64,000 nucleotides of DNA from AP-15 sp963774345 (GCA_963774345.1 CAVZFB010000057.1:186001-250000); one strand, 5' to 3'. Numbered from the stretch's first letter, positions 28,350 to 38,807 are shown. Made by a program: numbers and translations. Notes: a model not told the origin generated them from the letters alone.

Positions 28350-29575
28350 CCGACCGGCACTCCAACGAGGCTGCCCCCATTGCAGCCGATAACTCGCATA
28401 CGCTGCACTGACCCTACGGCGCCCGAACCGCTAAAACCGACCGTGGCGTAAAAGGCGGCGCGGCCGACTCCCGGACGCTCTACCAGGACATCGGTCTCAC
28501 TACCGACGCGCGACCTGAGCTCGGCGGCGAGAGAGGCCTCTCCTGCCGCCCGCAATCGCGCCGCCCGCTCCTTGACGACAGTATTGGCAACCGGCGGCAT
28601 GCGCGCGGCCTGGGTGCCGGGCCGGGGGCTGTACGGAAACACATGAACAAAGGCGAGCCCGCATTCCTCGATCAGATCGAGGCTGCGGCGAAACATGTCC
28701 TCGGTTTCGGTCGGGAAACCCGCGATCAGGTCGGCGCCAAGCGCCAGGTCGGGACGCAGCGCGCGGGCCCTGTGCGCGACCTCGATCGCATCGGCGCGCA
28801 AATGCCGCCGCTTCATACGCTTCAGGATCAGGTCGTCGCCAGACTGCAACGACAAATGCAGATGCGGCATCAACCGCTTCTCCTCGGCGACGAGCCGCCA
28901 CAGCTCGGCATCGATCTCGACCGGGTCGAGCGAGGAGAGGCGCAGCCGTTCCAGCGCGGGCACCGCGGCGAGCAACCGGCGGACCATTTGACCGAGGCTT
29001 GGCGTCCCTGGCAGATCGGCGCCGTAGGCGGTCAGATCGACCCCGGTCAGCACGATCTCGCGATAGCCGGCGGCGACAAACCGGCGCGCTTGTTCGGCGA
29101 TGGAACCCATCGGTACCGATCGGCTGGGTCCGCGCGCGTAGGGGATGATGCAAAAGGTGCAGCGATGGTCGCAGCCCTGTTGGACTTGCAAAAAGGCGCG
29201 GGCTCTGCCCTCGAAGCCATCGATCAGATGGGCGGCGGATTCATCGAGGTTCGACGCCTCGACCTCTGGCGAGAGGTAGCTTTGTGCCTGCAGTTTTGCG
29301 CGGTTGTCGAGCACGCGGTCGACCTCCGCGAGTGCAGCGTAGCGCTGTGGAGCGATCTCGGCGGCGCAGCCGGTGACAATGATCTCCGCCTCGGGATGCC
29401 CGCGCCGAGCCCGGCGGATAGCCTGTCGCGCCTGCCGCTCAGCTTCGGCGGTGACGGCGCAGGTATTGACGATGATGGCGCCCTTTAGCCCGGCCTCGGC
29501 CGCAGCCAGGCGAATGACTTCGGATTCGAATGCGTTCAGCCGACAGCCGAACGTGACGATCTCGTTCCCCTCCAT
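28346..29575 (-). CDS. mtaB: tRNA (N6-threonylcarbamoyladenosine37-C2)-methylthiotransferase MtaB
   Basis: A 409-residue radical-SAM methylthiotransferase that adds a methylthio group to t6A37 in ANN-decoding tRNAs. The N-terminal MTTase domain carries three Cys (VTFGCRLNAFES, NTCAVT, VTGCAAE). The radical-SAM cluster is CDHRCTFCIIPYARG (CxxxCxxC), followed by GFPTETEDMF and a C-terminal TRAM-like region. The ATG at 29575 is chosen because homology begins there; the frame's extension to 29776 lies over dapF. Its end overlaps the start of ftsY by four bases. Confidence 0.94.
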   Translation of the reverse strand: MEGNEIVTFGCRLNAFESEVIRLAAAEAGLKGAIIVNTCAVTAEAERQARQAIRRARRGHPEAEIIVTGCAAEIAPQRYAALAEVDRVLDNRAKLQAQSYLSPEVEASNLDESAAHLIDGFEGRARAFLQVQQGCDHRCTFCIIPYARGPSRSVPMGSIAEQARRFVAAGYREIVLTGVDLTAYGADLPGTPSLGQMVRRLLAAVPALERLRLSSLDPVEIDAELWRLVAEEKRLMPHLHLSLQSGDDLILKRMKRRHLRADAIEVAHRARALRPDLALGADLIAGFPTETEDMFRRSLDLIEECGLAFVHVFPYSPRPGTQAARMPPVANTVVKERAARLRAAGEASLAAELRSRVGSETDVLVERPGVGRAAFYATVGFSGSGAVGSVQRMRVIGCNGGSLVGVPVG

Positions 29576-29583
29576 GGCTCCCG

Positions 29584-30423
29584 TCAACTTCCGGCGAGGA
29601 GTACCGGATCGAAGCTCCCCTCGAAGCTCAACGCCGCCGGCCCGGTCATGATCACATGCCCGTCCTCGCGCCATTTGATGTCGAGGCTCCCGCCGTCGAG
29701 CATCACGGCGGCGCGGCGTTCGGCGAGGCCGCGGCGATGCGCGGCGACCAGCGCGGCGCAGGCGCCGCTGCCGCAAGCCCGAGTGATCCCGGCGCCCCGC
29801 TCCCAGACCCGCAGCCGGATATTGTCGCGGTCGCGGATCGCGGCGATGCCGATATTGACGCGCTGCGGAAATAGCGCGTGATGCTCGAGAGCAGGGCCCA
29901 GCGCCGCCAAATCAACCGCCTCGACATCATCGACGAAAAAGGTCGCGTGCGGATTGCCTACATTGGTGCACACAGGCGCGGACAGGGGTCCCAACGCCAA
30001 GTCAACGCGATCGGTGTCGGCCGCGCGTGCGAGCGGAATGTCGCGCCAATGGGTGCGAGCCGGCCCCATATCGACGGCGATCCGGCCGTCGGCCGCGATC
30101 TCGGCTTCGAGCAGCCCGGCGACGGTCTCGATCTGCACCCGTGAATCTCCGGTCTCGCGGCCTAACATCCAGGCGACGCAACGCGTGGCGTTGCCGCAAG
30201 CCTCGGCCTCGCTGCCGTCGGGATTGTGGATGCGCATCGACAGCCGCGCCGCCGGATGATGCGGCGGCTGCAGCACGATCAACTGGTCGCAGCCGATACC
30301 GGTATGCCGATCCGCCAATGCGCGCGCGCCCTCGGCTCCGATCGCAAGCCCGCCGCCGCGGGCATCGAGCACGACAAAGTCGTTGCCGAGGCCGTGCATC
30401 TTTAGAAACGGCACCTTTCCCAT
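29584..30423 (-). CDS. dapF: Diaminopimelate epimerase
   Basis: A 279-residue epimerase converting LL- to meso-diaminopimelate for lysine and peptidoglycan synthesis. Both catalytic cysteines are in place: EACGNATRCVAW in the first half and RACGSGACAALVAA in the second. The two-fold repeated fold and length are typical, and the N-terminus FLKMHGLGNDFVVLD is diagnostic. It is first in the dapF-mtaB-ftsY operon, with eight bases to mtaB. Confidence 0.97.
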   Translation of the reverse strand: MGKVPFLKMHGLGNDFVVLDARGGGLAIGAEGARALADRHTGIGCDQLIVLQPPHHPAARLSMRIHNPDGSEAEACGNATRCVAWMLGRETGDSRVQIETVAGLLEAEIAADGRIAVDMGPARTHWRDIPLARAADTDRVDLALGPLSAPVCTNVGNPHATFFVDDVEAVDLAALGPALEHHALFPQRVNIGIAAIRDRDNIRLRVWERGAGITRACGSGACAALVAAHRRGLAERRAAVMLDGGSLDIKWREDGHVIMTGPAALSFEGSFDPVLLAGS

Positions 30424-30497
30424 AGCGCCGCTTATATGGCGGCCCCGCCGGCTATGTCCAACTTCCGCGGCGGGATCGGGGCAACCCTTGTCCCGTG

Positions 30498-31007
30498 TTA
30501 CCCCCTTCGGGCGGACGATTTCGCCGCTGCGTGCCGGGCACTCGACTTGGCCGGTCTTGCAATTCCGGCTCCGTCATATTTTGCTTTTTGTTGATTCGTG
30601 GTCCGGGTCGATCTGAGGGGTGCGCGGACTGACGCCATCCTGGTTTTGCTCGCGCTCACGGCATGCGCCGGGCGCCCTTTGGCTGTGAAATTCGCCGCGC
30701 TGTACTTCTCCCGCCGATGGGAGGCGGTTAGTCCGCCGGGCCGCCGCGTCATCGTTCTGGCTGAATGCGTCGGCGCGGTCTCGGATCGTGGCGAGCCGAG
30801 AGTCTGATCAACCCCGTCATCCGACGTTGTTTCGTCTACAGCCGCCACGCCGGAGACCGCGCCATTCTCATTGGTAAAGTAAGCCGGCGCATCGCCGCCC
30901 GGGATGAAGTTTTTGGTGCCCGACCCCGGCATGTCGGCAGCCAGCGCCGGCAGGGTGGCCAAGGCCACCATGGCTGCAAACCAGATTTTCGTCAGCTTGA
31001 CCGGCAT
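30498..31007 (-). CDS. Secreted basic protein of unknown function
   Basis: A 169-residue protein with a good signal peptide (TKIWFAAMVALATLPALAAD) and a GGGGGA-type ribosome site. The mature protein starts with a short acidic/Gly region, then becomes very rich in Ser, Thr, Arg, Lys and Ala, ending in a KSSARHAAAKSSARRG-like tail. It is probably periplasmic and intrinsically disordered. No family was recognised. It is divergent from ffh, 500 bases away. Confidence 0.6.
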   Translation of the reverse strand: MPVKLTKIWFAAMVALATLPALAADMPGSGTKNFIPGGDAPAYFTNENGAVSGVAAVDETTSDDGVDQTLGSPRSETAPTHSARTMTRRPGGLTASHRREKYSAANFTAKGRPAHAVSASKTRMASVRAPLRSTRTTNQQKAKYDGAGIARPAKSSARHAAAKSSARRG

Positions 31008-31509
31008 CAGATCCCCCTTTTGCCGTCCCCGTCCGAGAAGTTACCCGAAGAATTTGGCCGCGAGCAGCCCCCGTCGCCATCATGTTTATGCCCAGCCCTG
31101 TAATGTCACCTCCCGCCGAGGAAAACTTTGATTGGACACCGGAGCAGCGCGAGCTCCATCGTGATTTCAACGGCGAATCGAAGCGAGCGCGATCATCGAT
31201 CTGACCTTGCCGCGAGCGTTGTTCACGCTCAGGCTTAGTCACCGTCGAACTTAATCATCTATAGGTGGCCGTCGCCGGGATTCGCGCTTGGTCGAAATGC
31301 CTCTTGCTCCCAATTTCCCGCGGACCTCGTTAGAGCGAGGACGATGCGATTCCTGCTGCCGGCCACGCAATTGACAGCAAATGGTCCTGGCGTTAGCTTT
31401 CAGAGGCGCGTCCCAAAGGAGCGAACGATTACCCCGCATAGGGGCCGCCAGTCCGCGAGTGTCGCGCACTGGCGATTTGTGTCTTCGGGACGGCATTGCG
31501 GGATTTTGT
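31008..31509. other. Long intergenic region upstream of ffh
   Basis: 502 bases between the divergent secreted-protein gene and ffh. I searched it by eye for the SRP RNA core and for tRNA-like folds and saw neither. Short frames here are shadows. It probably holds the promoter of the ffh-rpsP-rimM-trmD-rplS operon; no clear promoter hexamers were found. Confidence 0.4.
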
Positions 31510-32889
31510 ATGTTCGACAGTCTGACCGATCGCCTCGGCGACGTTTTTGACCGGTTGCGCCGACACGGTGCGCTGAGCGAAGACGATGTCGGGGCCGCTC
31601 TAAGGGAGATTCGCGTCGCATTGCTTGAAGCCGATGTGGCGCTGCCGGTGGTCCGGGATTTTGTCGCCGCGGTGCGCGAAAAGGCGCTGGGCCAGGAGGT
31701 GTTGCGCTCGGTGACGCCGGCGCAAATGGTGGTCAAGATCGTCCACGACCACTTGGTCGAAGTGCTGGGCGGCGGTCGGGACACCGCCGAGATCGACGGG
31801 CTCGATCTTAATGCCGCGTCGCCGGTCGGGATCATGCTGGTCGGGTTGCAGGGCTCGGGCAAGACCACGACTGCAGGAAAGATCGCCAACCGGCTGAAGC
31901 AGCGCGATCGCAAAAAGGTGCTGCTCGCTTCGCTCGACGTGCAGCGCCCGGCGGCGCAGGAACAACTCGCCGTGCTCGGCCGCCAGATCGGCGTCGCCAG
32001 CCTGCCGGTCGTACCCGGGGAGAAGCCGGTAGCGATCACACGGCGGGCAATAGAGACCGGGCGGACCCAAGGCTACGACGTTGTCATCCTCGACACCGCC
32101 GGACGGCTCCATGTTAACGAAGAGCTGATGCTTGAAGTGGCGTCGGTGCGCGAAGTTGCGGCGCCGCACCAGACATTGCTTGTTGCCGATGCGATGACAG
32201 GGCAGGACGCGGTCAATCTCGCCAAAGCCTTTGGCGAGCGCGCCGGCATCACAGGGATCGTGCTGACCCGAGTTGATGGCGATGCCCGCGGCGGGGCCGC
32301 TTTGTCGATGCGCGCCATCACCGGCAAGCCAATCGTGTTCATCGGCACCGGCGAGCGGATTGCCGCGCTCGAACCGTTCCACCCTGAACGGATCGCCGGG
32401 CGTATCCTTGGTATGGGGGATGTCGTCAGCCTAGTCGAGAAGGCGGCCGAAACGGTCGACCATGACGAAGCTGAAAAACTCGCCGCCAAGATGGCGAAGG
32501 GCAATTTCGACCTCGACGACCTCGCCGGTCAGCTCCGCCAGATCCGGCGAATGGGTGGGATGGGCGGAATGCTGTCAATGCTGCCGGGGATCGGCAAGCT
32601 GAAGAAACAGCTTGGCGAGGCAAATGTCGATGAGGGCATCGTCAAGCGCCAGGAAGCGATAATTTCGTCTATGACCAAGAGCGAGCGGCGCAACCCCAAG
32701 CTGTTGAACGGTTCGCGCCGACGGCGCATCGCCGGCGGCTCAGGGACCTCGGTCCAGGAGATCAACCGGCTCCTTAAACAGTATCAGGACATGGCGGACA
32801 TGATGAAAAAGATGAAGAAGCTCGGGCCCAAGGGCGTGGCGCGCCATGGCCTCGCCGGACTGATGCCCGGCGCCGGCTTTCGCCACTGA
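31510..32889 (+). CDS. ffh: Signal recognition particle protein Ffh
   Basis: A 459-residue SRP54 homologue that binds signal peptides and SRP RNA. The N domain (MFDSLTDRLGDVFDRLRRHG) is followed by the G domain (GLQGSGKTTTAGKIA, DVQRPAAQEQL, DTAGRLHVNEELM, TRVDGDARGGAAL) and the Met-rich M domain from about residue 330 (MGGMGGMLSMLPGIGKL to the end). The frame extends upstream to 31381 but homology starts at the ATG at 31510. It heads the operon leading to rplS. Its partner FtsY is encoded 3 kb away. Confidence 0.97.
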   Translation: MFDSLTDRLGDVFDRLRRHGALSEDDVGAALREIRVALLEADVALPVVRDFVAAVREKALGQEVLRSVTPAQMVVKIVHDHLVEVLGGGRDTAEIDGLDLNAASPVGIMLVGLQGSGKTTTAGKIANRLKQRDRKKVLLASLDVQRPAAQEQLAVLGRQIGVASLPVVPGEKPVAITRRAIETGRTQGYDVVILDTAGRLHVNEELMLEVASVREVAAPHQTLLVADAMTGQDAVNLAKAFGERAGITGIVLTRVDGDARGGAALSMRAITGKPIVFIGTGERIAALEPFHPERIAGRILGMGDVVSLVEKAAETVDHDEAEKLAAKMAKGNFDLDDLAGQLRQIRRMGGMGGMLSMLPGIGKLKKQLGEANVDEGIVKRQEAIISSMTKSERRNPKLLNGSRRRRIAGGSGTSVQEINRLLKQYQDMADMMKKMKKLGPKGVARHGLAGLMPGAGFRH

Positions 32890-32904
32890 GACGGGGGGAA
32901 CAGG

Positions 32905-33264
32905 ATGTCGCTGAAGATCCGGCTCGCACGCGGGGGCGCAAAAAAGAGGCCCTATTACAGCATCGTCATCGCCGATGCGCGCAGTCCGCGCGACGGCCGC
33001 TTTATCGAACGAGTCGGGACCTACAACCCGATGCTCGATCGCTCTCATGCCGACCGGGTCACTCTGAAGCCGGAGCGGATCCGGCACTGGCTCGGGGTCG
33101 GCGCATTGCCAACCGACCGGGTCGCGCGCTTTTTGGGCGATGCCGGCCTAATCGACAAGCCGGCAATGCGCGAGACTCCGATCAAGTCGGCGCCAAAGGC
33201 CAAGGCCCAAGAACGGATGAAGGCCGCCGCCGAAGCGGCTGCATCCGCCGCCGGCCGCGGCTGA
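32905..33264 (+). CDS. rpsP: 30S ribosomal protein S16
   Basis: A 119-residue S16 with the canonical start LKIRLARGGAKKRPYYSIVIAD and FIERVGTYNPM. The core ends at about residue 80. The rest is an Ala/Lys-rich tail, as in many alphaproteobacterial S16 proteins. It lies 15 bases after ffh in the conserved ffh-rpsP-rimM-trmD-rplS order. Confidence 0.97.
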   Translation: MSLKIRLARGGAKKRPYYSIVIADARSPRDGRFIERVGTYNPMLDRSHADRVTLKPERIRHWLGVGALPTDRVARFLGDAGLIDKPAMRETPIKSAPKAKAQERMKAAAEAAASAAGRG

Positions 33265-33300
33265 GAGCCGAGCCTGTCAAGCCACTCTTCGGGCGAAACC

Positions 33301-33855
33301 ATGACGGCGGCGACAAAGCAGGTCTGCGTAGGGGTCGTTACCGGCCCACACGGGGTCAAGGGCGCGGTGCGGATCAAGAGCTTTACCGCCTGCCCGGAGA
33401 ATATCGCTGCCTATGGGCCGCTTAGCGACGAGACCGGTCGGCGGAGTCTGGAAATGCACGTCATCGGCACGGCAAAGGGTGTGCTGATCGCACGCCTGAC
33501 CGGGGTCGAGGATCGGAGCCGCGCGGAGACGCTGCGTGGCTTGCGCCTCTATTTGCCGCGTTCGGCCCTGCCGCAGCCCGATCCGGAAGAATATTATCAC
33601 GCCGATCTGATCGGGCTTGAAGTGGTGCTCAGCGACGGGACGCCGGTTGGGCGAGTGCGTGCGGTCCACGATTTTGGCGCCGGTGACACCATCGAGATCG
33701 AGCGCCCGACTGCGCCGGCAGCGATGGTGCCCTTCACCCGCGCGGTCGTCCCGGTCGTCGAAATCGAGGCAGGCCGGCTGGTCATCGAGCCGCCGCCCGG
33801 TCTGCTCTCCGATAGTGGGGCGACCGATGGCCCCGCCCTGAGGGAACACGCATGA
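33301..33855 (+). CDS. rimM: Ribosome maturation factor RimM
   Basis: A 184-residue 16S rRNA processing factor that binds S19 during 30S maturation. The N-terminal RimM domain begins VCVGVVTGPHGVKGAVRIKSF. The PRC-barrel C-terminal domain contains EYYHADLIGLEV and ends in a variable tail. Its last codons overlap the trmD start by four bases (ATGA), indicating translational coupling. Confidence 0.95.
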   Translation: MTAATKQVCVGVVTGPHGVKGAVRIKSFTACPENIAAYGPLSDETGRRSLEMHVIGTAKGVLIARLTGVEDRSRAETLRGLRLYLPRSALPQPDPEEYYHADLIGLEVVLSDGTPVGRVRAVHDFGAGDTIEIERPTAPAAMVPFTRAVVPVVEIEAGRLVIEPPPGLLSDSGATDGPALREHA

Positions 33856-34574
33856 CCTGGCGGGCGACGGTATTGACGATCTTCCCCGAGATGCTGCCCG
33901 GCCCGCTGGCTTATTCGCTTGCCGGGAGGGCACTCAACGCGGGACTGTGGCGGCTCGAAACGGTGGACATACGCGAGTTTGCGCGCGATAAGCACCGTTC
34001 TGTCGATGACGCGCCGTTTGGCGGCGGGCCGGGAATGGTCATGCGGCCAGATGTGTTAGACGCCGCGATTGTGGGCTCTGGCGGAGTGGGGCCCGCGATC
34101 CTGTTGTCGCCGCGCGGTCGCCGGTTCGACCAGCAACGGGTCACGGCGCTCGCGGCAATGACCGGGGTCACCCTGATTTGCGGCCGTTTTGAAGGGGTTG
34201 ACGAGCGTCTTCTCGAGGCCCGCGCGATCGAGGAGTTGAGCCTCGGTGATTTCGTGTTGTCCGGCGGTGAGCCGGCAGCAATCGCGGTGATAGATGCCTG
34301 CGTGCGCCTGCTCCCTGGAGTGGTGGGCGCCGCGGACGCATTGGCCGAGGAGAGTTTCGCCGACGGTCTGCTCGAATATCCGCAATACACGCGGCCGCAG
34401 ATGTGGCAAGGACGCGCGGTGCCTCCGGTGCTGGTGTCGGGTGACCATCGTCGTATCCGCGACTGGCGCCAGGGAGAAGCCGAGCGGCTGACCCGTGAAC
34501 GGCGCAGTGATTTGTGGGAACGCTATCTGGCTGCGTCTGGCCGTGCCGCGGGGCGCGAAGCCAGAACGGATTGA
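33852..34574 (+). CDS. trmD: tRNA (guanine37-N1)-methyltransferase
   Basis: A 240-residue SPOUT methyltransferase that makes m1G37 and prevents frameshifting. It has DDAPFGGGPGMVMRPDV and the trefoil-knot SAM site (LSLGDFVLSGGEPAAIAVIDACVRL), with the catalytic Asp region YPQYTRPQMW. Length and order are normal. It overlaps rimM and is followed by rplS 11 bases later. Confidence 0.97.
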   Translation: MTWRATVLTIFPEMLPGPLAYSLAGRALNAGLWRLETVDIREFARDKHRSVDDAPFGGGPGMVMRPDVLDAAIVGSGGVGPAILLSPRGRRFDQQRVTALAAMTGVTLICGRFEGVDERLLEARAIEELSLGDFVLSGGEPAAIAVIDACVRLLPGVVGAADALAEESFADGLLEYPQYTRPQMWQGRAVPPVLVSGDHRRIRDWRQGEAERLTRERRSDLWERYLAASGRAAGREARTD

Positions 34575-34585
34575 GAGGTCGAGTT

Positions 34586-35002
34586 ATGAACCTTCTGCAG
34601 AAATTGGAGCGCGAGCAGGTCGAGAAACTCGCCGCCACCCGACCTGTGCCGAAATTCGAGCCAGGGGATACCGTGCGCGTCAGCCTGCGGGTCGTCGAGG
34701 GTGAACGCGAGCGCATCCAAGCCTTCGAAGGCGTGTGCATCGGGCGCAAAAACGCGGGGGTGAACTCGAACTTCACTTTGCGAAAGATCTCCTATGGCGA
34801 AGGGGTCGAGCGCATCTTTCCGCTGTACTCGCCGCGGGTCACCGCGATCGAAGTGGTCCGCCGCGGGGTCGTGCGGCGGGCGAAGCTCTATTATTTGCGC
34901 GGTCTTACCGGTAAAGCCGCGCGTATTGTCGAGCGCGGCCGCGACAGCGTGCGCCCCGAAACCGCACCGCCGCCGGCGAAATCCAATAGCGGCGACGCAT
35001 AA
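34586..35002 (+). CDS. rplS: 50S ribosomal protein L19
   Basis: A 138-residue L19, at the 30S-50S interface. The core is RVSLRVVEGERERIQAFEGVCI to YYLRGLTGKAARI, with a short Pro/Ala-rich tail. The ATG at 34586 follows GAGAGG. Only 12 bases separate its stop from the leuC start, so leucine biosynthesis may be partly transcribed from the ribosomal operon. Confidence 0.97.
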   Translation: MNLLQKLEREQVEKLAATRPVPKFEPGDTVRVSLRVVEGERERIQAFEGVCIGRKNAGVNSNFTLRKISYGEGVERIFPLYSPRVTAIEVVRRGVVRRAKLYYLRGLTGKAARIVERGRDSVRPETAPPPAKSNSGDA

Positions 35003-35014
35003 TCGATCGAAGGG

Positions 35015-36439
35015 ATGGAAACCATGGCCGCGCCGCGCACGCTCTTTGACAAAATCTGGGAAAGCCACATCGTCGACCGGCAGGACGACGGCACCTGCCT
35101 GATCTATATCGACCTCCATCTGGTTCACGAGGTGACGAGCCCACAGGCCTTCGAAGGGCTGAAGCTCGCCGGACGCAAGGTTCGCCGTCCGGACGCGACG
35201 ATGGCGGTCGCCGACCACAACATCCCGACGACCAACCGCAGCACTGGTGCCGCAGGCATTCACGAACCCGAGTCGAAGCTCCAGGTCGACACGCTCGAAC
35301 GGAACGTCAAGGAATTCGGGGTTCCTTACTTCCCAATCACCAGCATCGACCAAGGCATCGTCCATATTATCGGCCCGGAGCAGGGCCTGAGCCAGCCGGG
35401 CATGACCATCGTCTGCGGCGACAGTCACACCGCGACGCATGGCGCGATGGGCGCGCTCGCCTTCGGCATCGGCACATCGGAGGTCGAGCACGTGCTCGCC
35501 ACCCAAACGTTGATCCAGGCTCCGGCCAAGAACATGCTGATCAACGTCGAGGGCTCGCTCGGCGCCGGGGTCAGCCCGAAGGACGTGATCCTGGCGGTCA
35601 TTGCCAAGATCGGCACCGCCGGCGGCACCGGGCACGTCTTCGAATATGCCGGCAGCACCTTCCGCGACATGTCGATGGAAGGGCGGATGACCGTCTGCAA
35701 CATGTCGATCGAGGCCGGCGCGCGGGCCGGGCTCGTCGCCCCTGATGAGAAGACCATCGCCTATGTAACGGGCCGGCCCTATGCGCCGAAGGGTGCCGCC
35801 CGGGAGCAGGCGGTCGGCTATTGGCGCACCCTGCCCTCGGACCCCGGCGCGAAATTCGACAAGGAAGCCCATCTCGCCGCCGCCGATATCGCCCCACACG
35901 TTACCTGGGGCACAAACCCCGAACAGGCTGCTCCGGTCACCGGCCGGGTGCCCGATCCGGCGCAGATCGACGACCCGTTGAAGCGGGCGGCGATCGAACG
36001 CGCGCTGCAGTATATGCAACTCAAGCCGAACACCTTGCTAACCGACGTGCCGGTGCAGCGCGTGTTCATCGGGTCGTGCACCAACAGCCGCATCGAAGAT
36101 CTGCGCGCCGCGGCCGCGATCGCCAAGGGCCGGAAGGTCGCCGACGGGGTCACCGCGCTGGTCGTGCCAGGTTCGGGCCATGTCAAGCACCAGGCCGAAG
36201 AGGAAGGGCTTGACCGCGTCTTCCTCGAAGCCGGGTTCCAGTGGCGCGAAGCCGGCTGCTCGATGTGCATGTCGATGAACGACGACAAGGCGATGAACGG
36301 CGAGCGGGTGGCCTCGACGTCGAACCGCAATTTTGAGGGCCGCCAGGGCAAGAACGCCAAGACCCACCTGATGGGACCGGCGATGGCCGCCGCCGCCGCG
36401 ATCACCGGCCACCTCGCCGACGTCCGACAGCTCGGCTGA
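35015..36439 (+). CDS. leuC: 3-isopropylmalate dehydratase large subunit
   Basis: A 474-residue aconitase-family subunit that isomerises 2- to 3-isopropylmalate. The three 4Fe-4S cysteines are visible: SCTNSRIEDL and GCSMCMSMNDD. The N-terminus TLFDKIWESHIV is typical. A second in-frame ATG nine bases downstream (35024) may be the real start; both have purine-rich upstream sequence. It works with LeuD, encoded 626 bases further on after two small genes. Confidence 0.97.
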   Translation: METMAAPRTLFDKIWESHIVDRQDDGTCLIYIDLHLVHEVTSPQAFEGLKLAGRKVRRPDATMAVADHNIPTTNRSTGAAGIHEPESKLQVDTLERNVKEFGVPYFPITSIDQGIVHIIGPEQGLSQPGMTIVCGDSHTATHGAMGALAFGIGTSEVEHVLATQTLIQAPAKNMLINVEGSLGAGVSPKDVILAVIAKIGTAGGTGHVFEYAGSTFRDMSMEGRMTVCNMSIEAGARAGLVAPDEKTIAYVTGRPYAPKGAAREQAVGYWRTLPSDPGAKFDKEAHLAAADIAPHVTWGTNPEQAAPVTGRVPDPAQIDDPLKRAAIERALQYMQLKPNTLLTDVPVQRVFIGSCTNSRIEDLRAAAAIAKGRKVADGVTALVVPGSGHVKHQAEEEGLDRVFLEAGFQWREAGCSMCMSMNDDKAMNGERVASTSNRNFEGRQGKNAKTHLMGPAMAAAAAITGHLADVRQLG

Positions 36440-36463
36440 CCGGCGGCACGATCCATCGAGCCG

Positions 36464-36769
36464 ATGATGCCGACGCTTGAGCACTCGGATTACAGGTTCA
36501 GCGTCACCACGCGTACCGATGATCTTGCCGTCGTGGGCTGTTTGCGAGCGCTCGCCGATTTCAGCCAGAAGAGCGGAAACAAACGAATTGCCTGGGGAGG
36601 GACGACTGATGCCTATTGGCGGCGCAATGGCCATTCTGTGACGTTCCGGTTCTCTGCCCTCGAGTTTCGAGAATGCTTTCTGCGCGAGGCTGAGCGCTTG
36701 CTCCCGCTGGACCTGAGGACGGTGTCCGGTACGCGCGATGACGACCCAGCATCGCCTCAGACCCGTTAA
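36464..36769 (+). CDS. Small hypothetical protein between leuC and leuD
   Basis: A 101-residue product of unknown family. It has a coherent alpha/beta-looking sequence (HSDYRFSVTTRTDDLAVVGCLRALADF, HSVTFRFSALEFRECFLREAERLLP) without signal peptide or membrane segment. It overlaps the next small gene by 32 bases. Coding is supported by position in an operon-like run and by a plausible protein, but no homologue was recognised. Confidence 0.5.
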   Translation: MMPTLEHSDYRFSVTTRTDDLAVVGCLRALADFSQKSGNKRIAWGGTTDAYWRRNGHSVTFRFSALEFRECFLREAERLLPLDLRTVSGTRDDDPASPQTR

Positions 36770-37034
36770 AGCAGGGGTGATCCCGGTGGCGCTGATGCTG
36801 CCTAAGACTTACGCGGCTTTCAAAGCCGCGGGGGTTGATGAGGATCAGGCGCAAGCCGCGGCCGAAGAACTTGCTGCGTTTGAGGGGCGGTTCGGGTCAT
36901 TGGAAAGCAGCATAGCGCATATGGACGGCAAGATTACCGCGATCGAGGGCAAGATCACCGTGTTGCTATGGGCGGTGGGAGTGAATGCGGCCGCGACTAT
37001 CGCTATCCTTGGCGTGCTTCTGCGACACGGATAA
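36738..37034 (+). CDS. Small C-terminal membrane-anchored coiled-coil protein
   Basis: A 98-residue protein. A helical/coiled-coil section (ESSIAHMDGKITAIEGKITV) precedes one C-terminal transmembrane helix (LLWAVGVNAAATIAILGVLL). This resembles small tail-anchored coiled-coil proteins found in many Proteobacteria. It lies 31 bases before leuD. No link to leucine synthesis is known. Confidence 0.6.
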   Translation: MTTQHRLRPVKAGVIPVALMLPKTYAAFKAAGVDEDQAQAAAEELAAFEGRFGSLESSIAHMDGKITAIEGKITVLLWAVGVNAAATIAILGVLLRHG

Positions 37035-37065
37035 GCGGCCGCCTGAGGAAACCTGGAGGCATCCC

Positions 37066-37695
37066 ATGGAAAAATTCATCACCTTGACCGGCGTCGCGGC
37101 GCCGCTGCCGATCGTCAATCTCGACACCGACAAGATCTTCCCGGCGATCTACCTGAAGACGATCAAGCGAACCGGGTTGTCGCAATGGCTGTTTCAGGAG
37201 ATCCGCTTCCGCCCGGACGGGTCGGAGAACCCGGATTTCGTGCTCAATCAGGCGCCCTACCGCAAGGCGCAGATCCTGATCGGCGCCGAGAATTTCGGCT
37301 GCGGCTCGAGCCGCGAGCACGCGCCCTGGGCATTGCTCGATTTCGGCATCCGTTGCGTCATCGCCCCGAGCTTTGCCGACATCTTCTACAACAACTGCTT
37401 CAAGAACGGCATCCTGCCGATCGCTCTGCCCAAGGAGATCTGCGACGAGCTGATGGAAGACGCGAGGAAAGGCGCCAACGCGGTGATGACGATCGACCTC
37501 GAAACGCAGACGATTACCCGTCCCGACGGCGAGGAGGTGCATTTCGAGCTCGATCCGTTTCGCAAGGATTGCCTCCTGAACGGGCTCGACGACATCGGGC
37601 TCACCCAACAGAAGGCCAAGGCAATCGACACTTATGAAGAAAAGAGTCGGCTGGTTGAGCCGTGGAAATGGGGTTTGACCCACGCCGGAGCCTGA
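37066..37695 (+). CDS. leuD: 3-isopropylmalate dehydratase small subunit
   Basis: A 209-residue swivel-domain partner of LeuC. It has the substrate-binding GAENFGCGSSREHAPWAL and the typical N-terminus LTGVAAPLPIVNLDTDKIFPA. The ATG at 37066 is where homology starts and has GGAGGC upstream. leuB follows after two bases. Confidence 0.97.
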   Translation: MEKFITLTGVAAPLPIVNLDTDKIFPAIYLKTIKRTGLSQWLFQEIRFRPDGSENPDFVLNQAPYRKAQILIGAENFGCGSSREHAPWALLDFGIRCVIAPSFADIFYNNCFKNGILPIALPKEICDELMEDARKGANAVMTIDLETQTITRPDGEEVHFELDPFRKDCLLNGLDDIGLTQQKAKAIDTYEEKSRLVEPWKWGLTHAGA

Positions 37696-37697
37696 GC

Positions 37698-38807
<1,110 letters not shown>

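Noticed and set aside
31008..31509. Possible SRP RNA gene next to ffh
   Set aside because: The conserved SRP RNA core sequence was not seen.
34523..36019. 498-codon minus-strand frame
   Set aside because: Antisense shadow of rplS and leuC.
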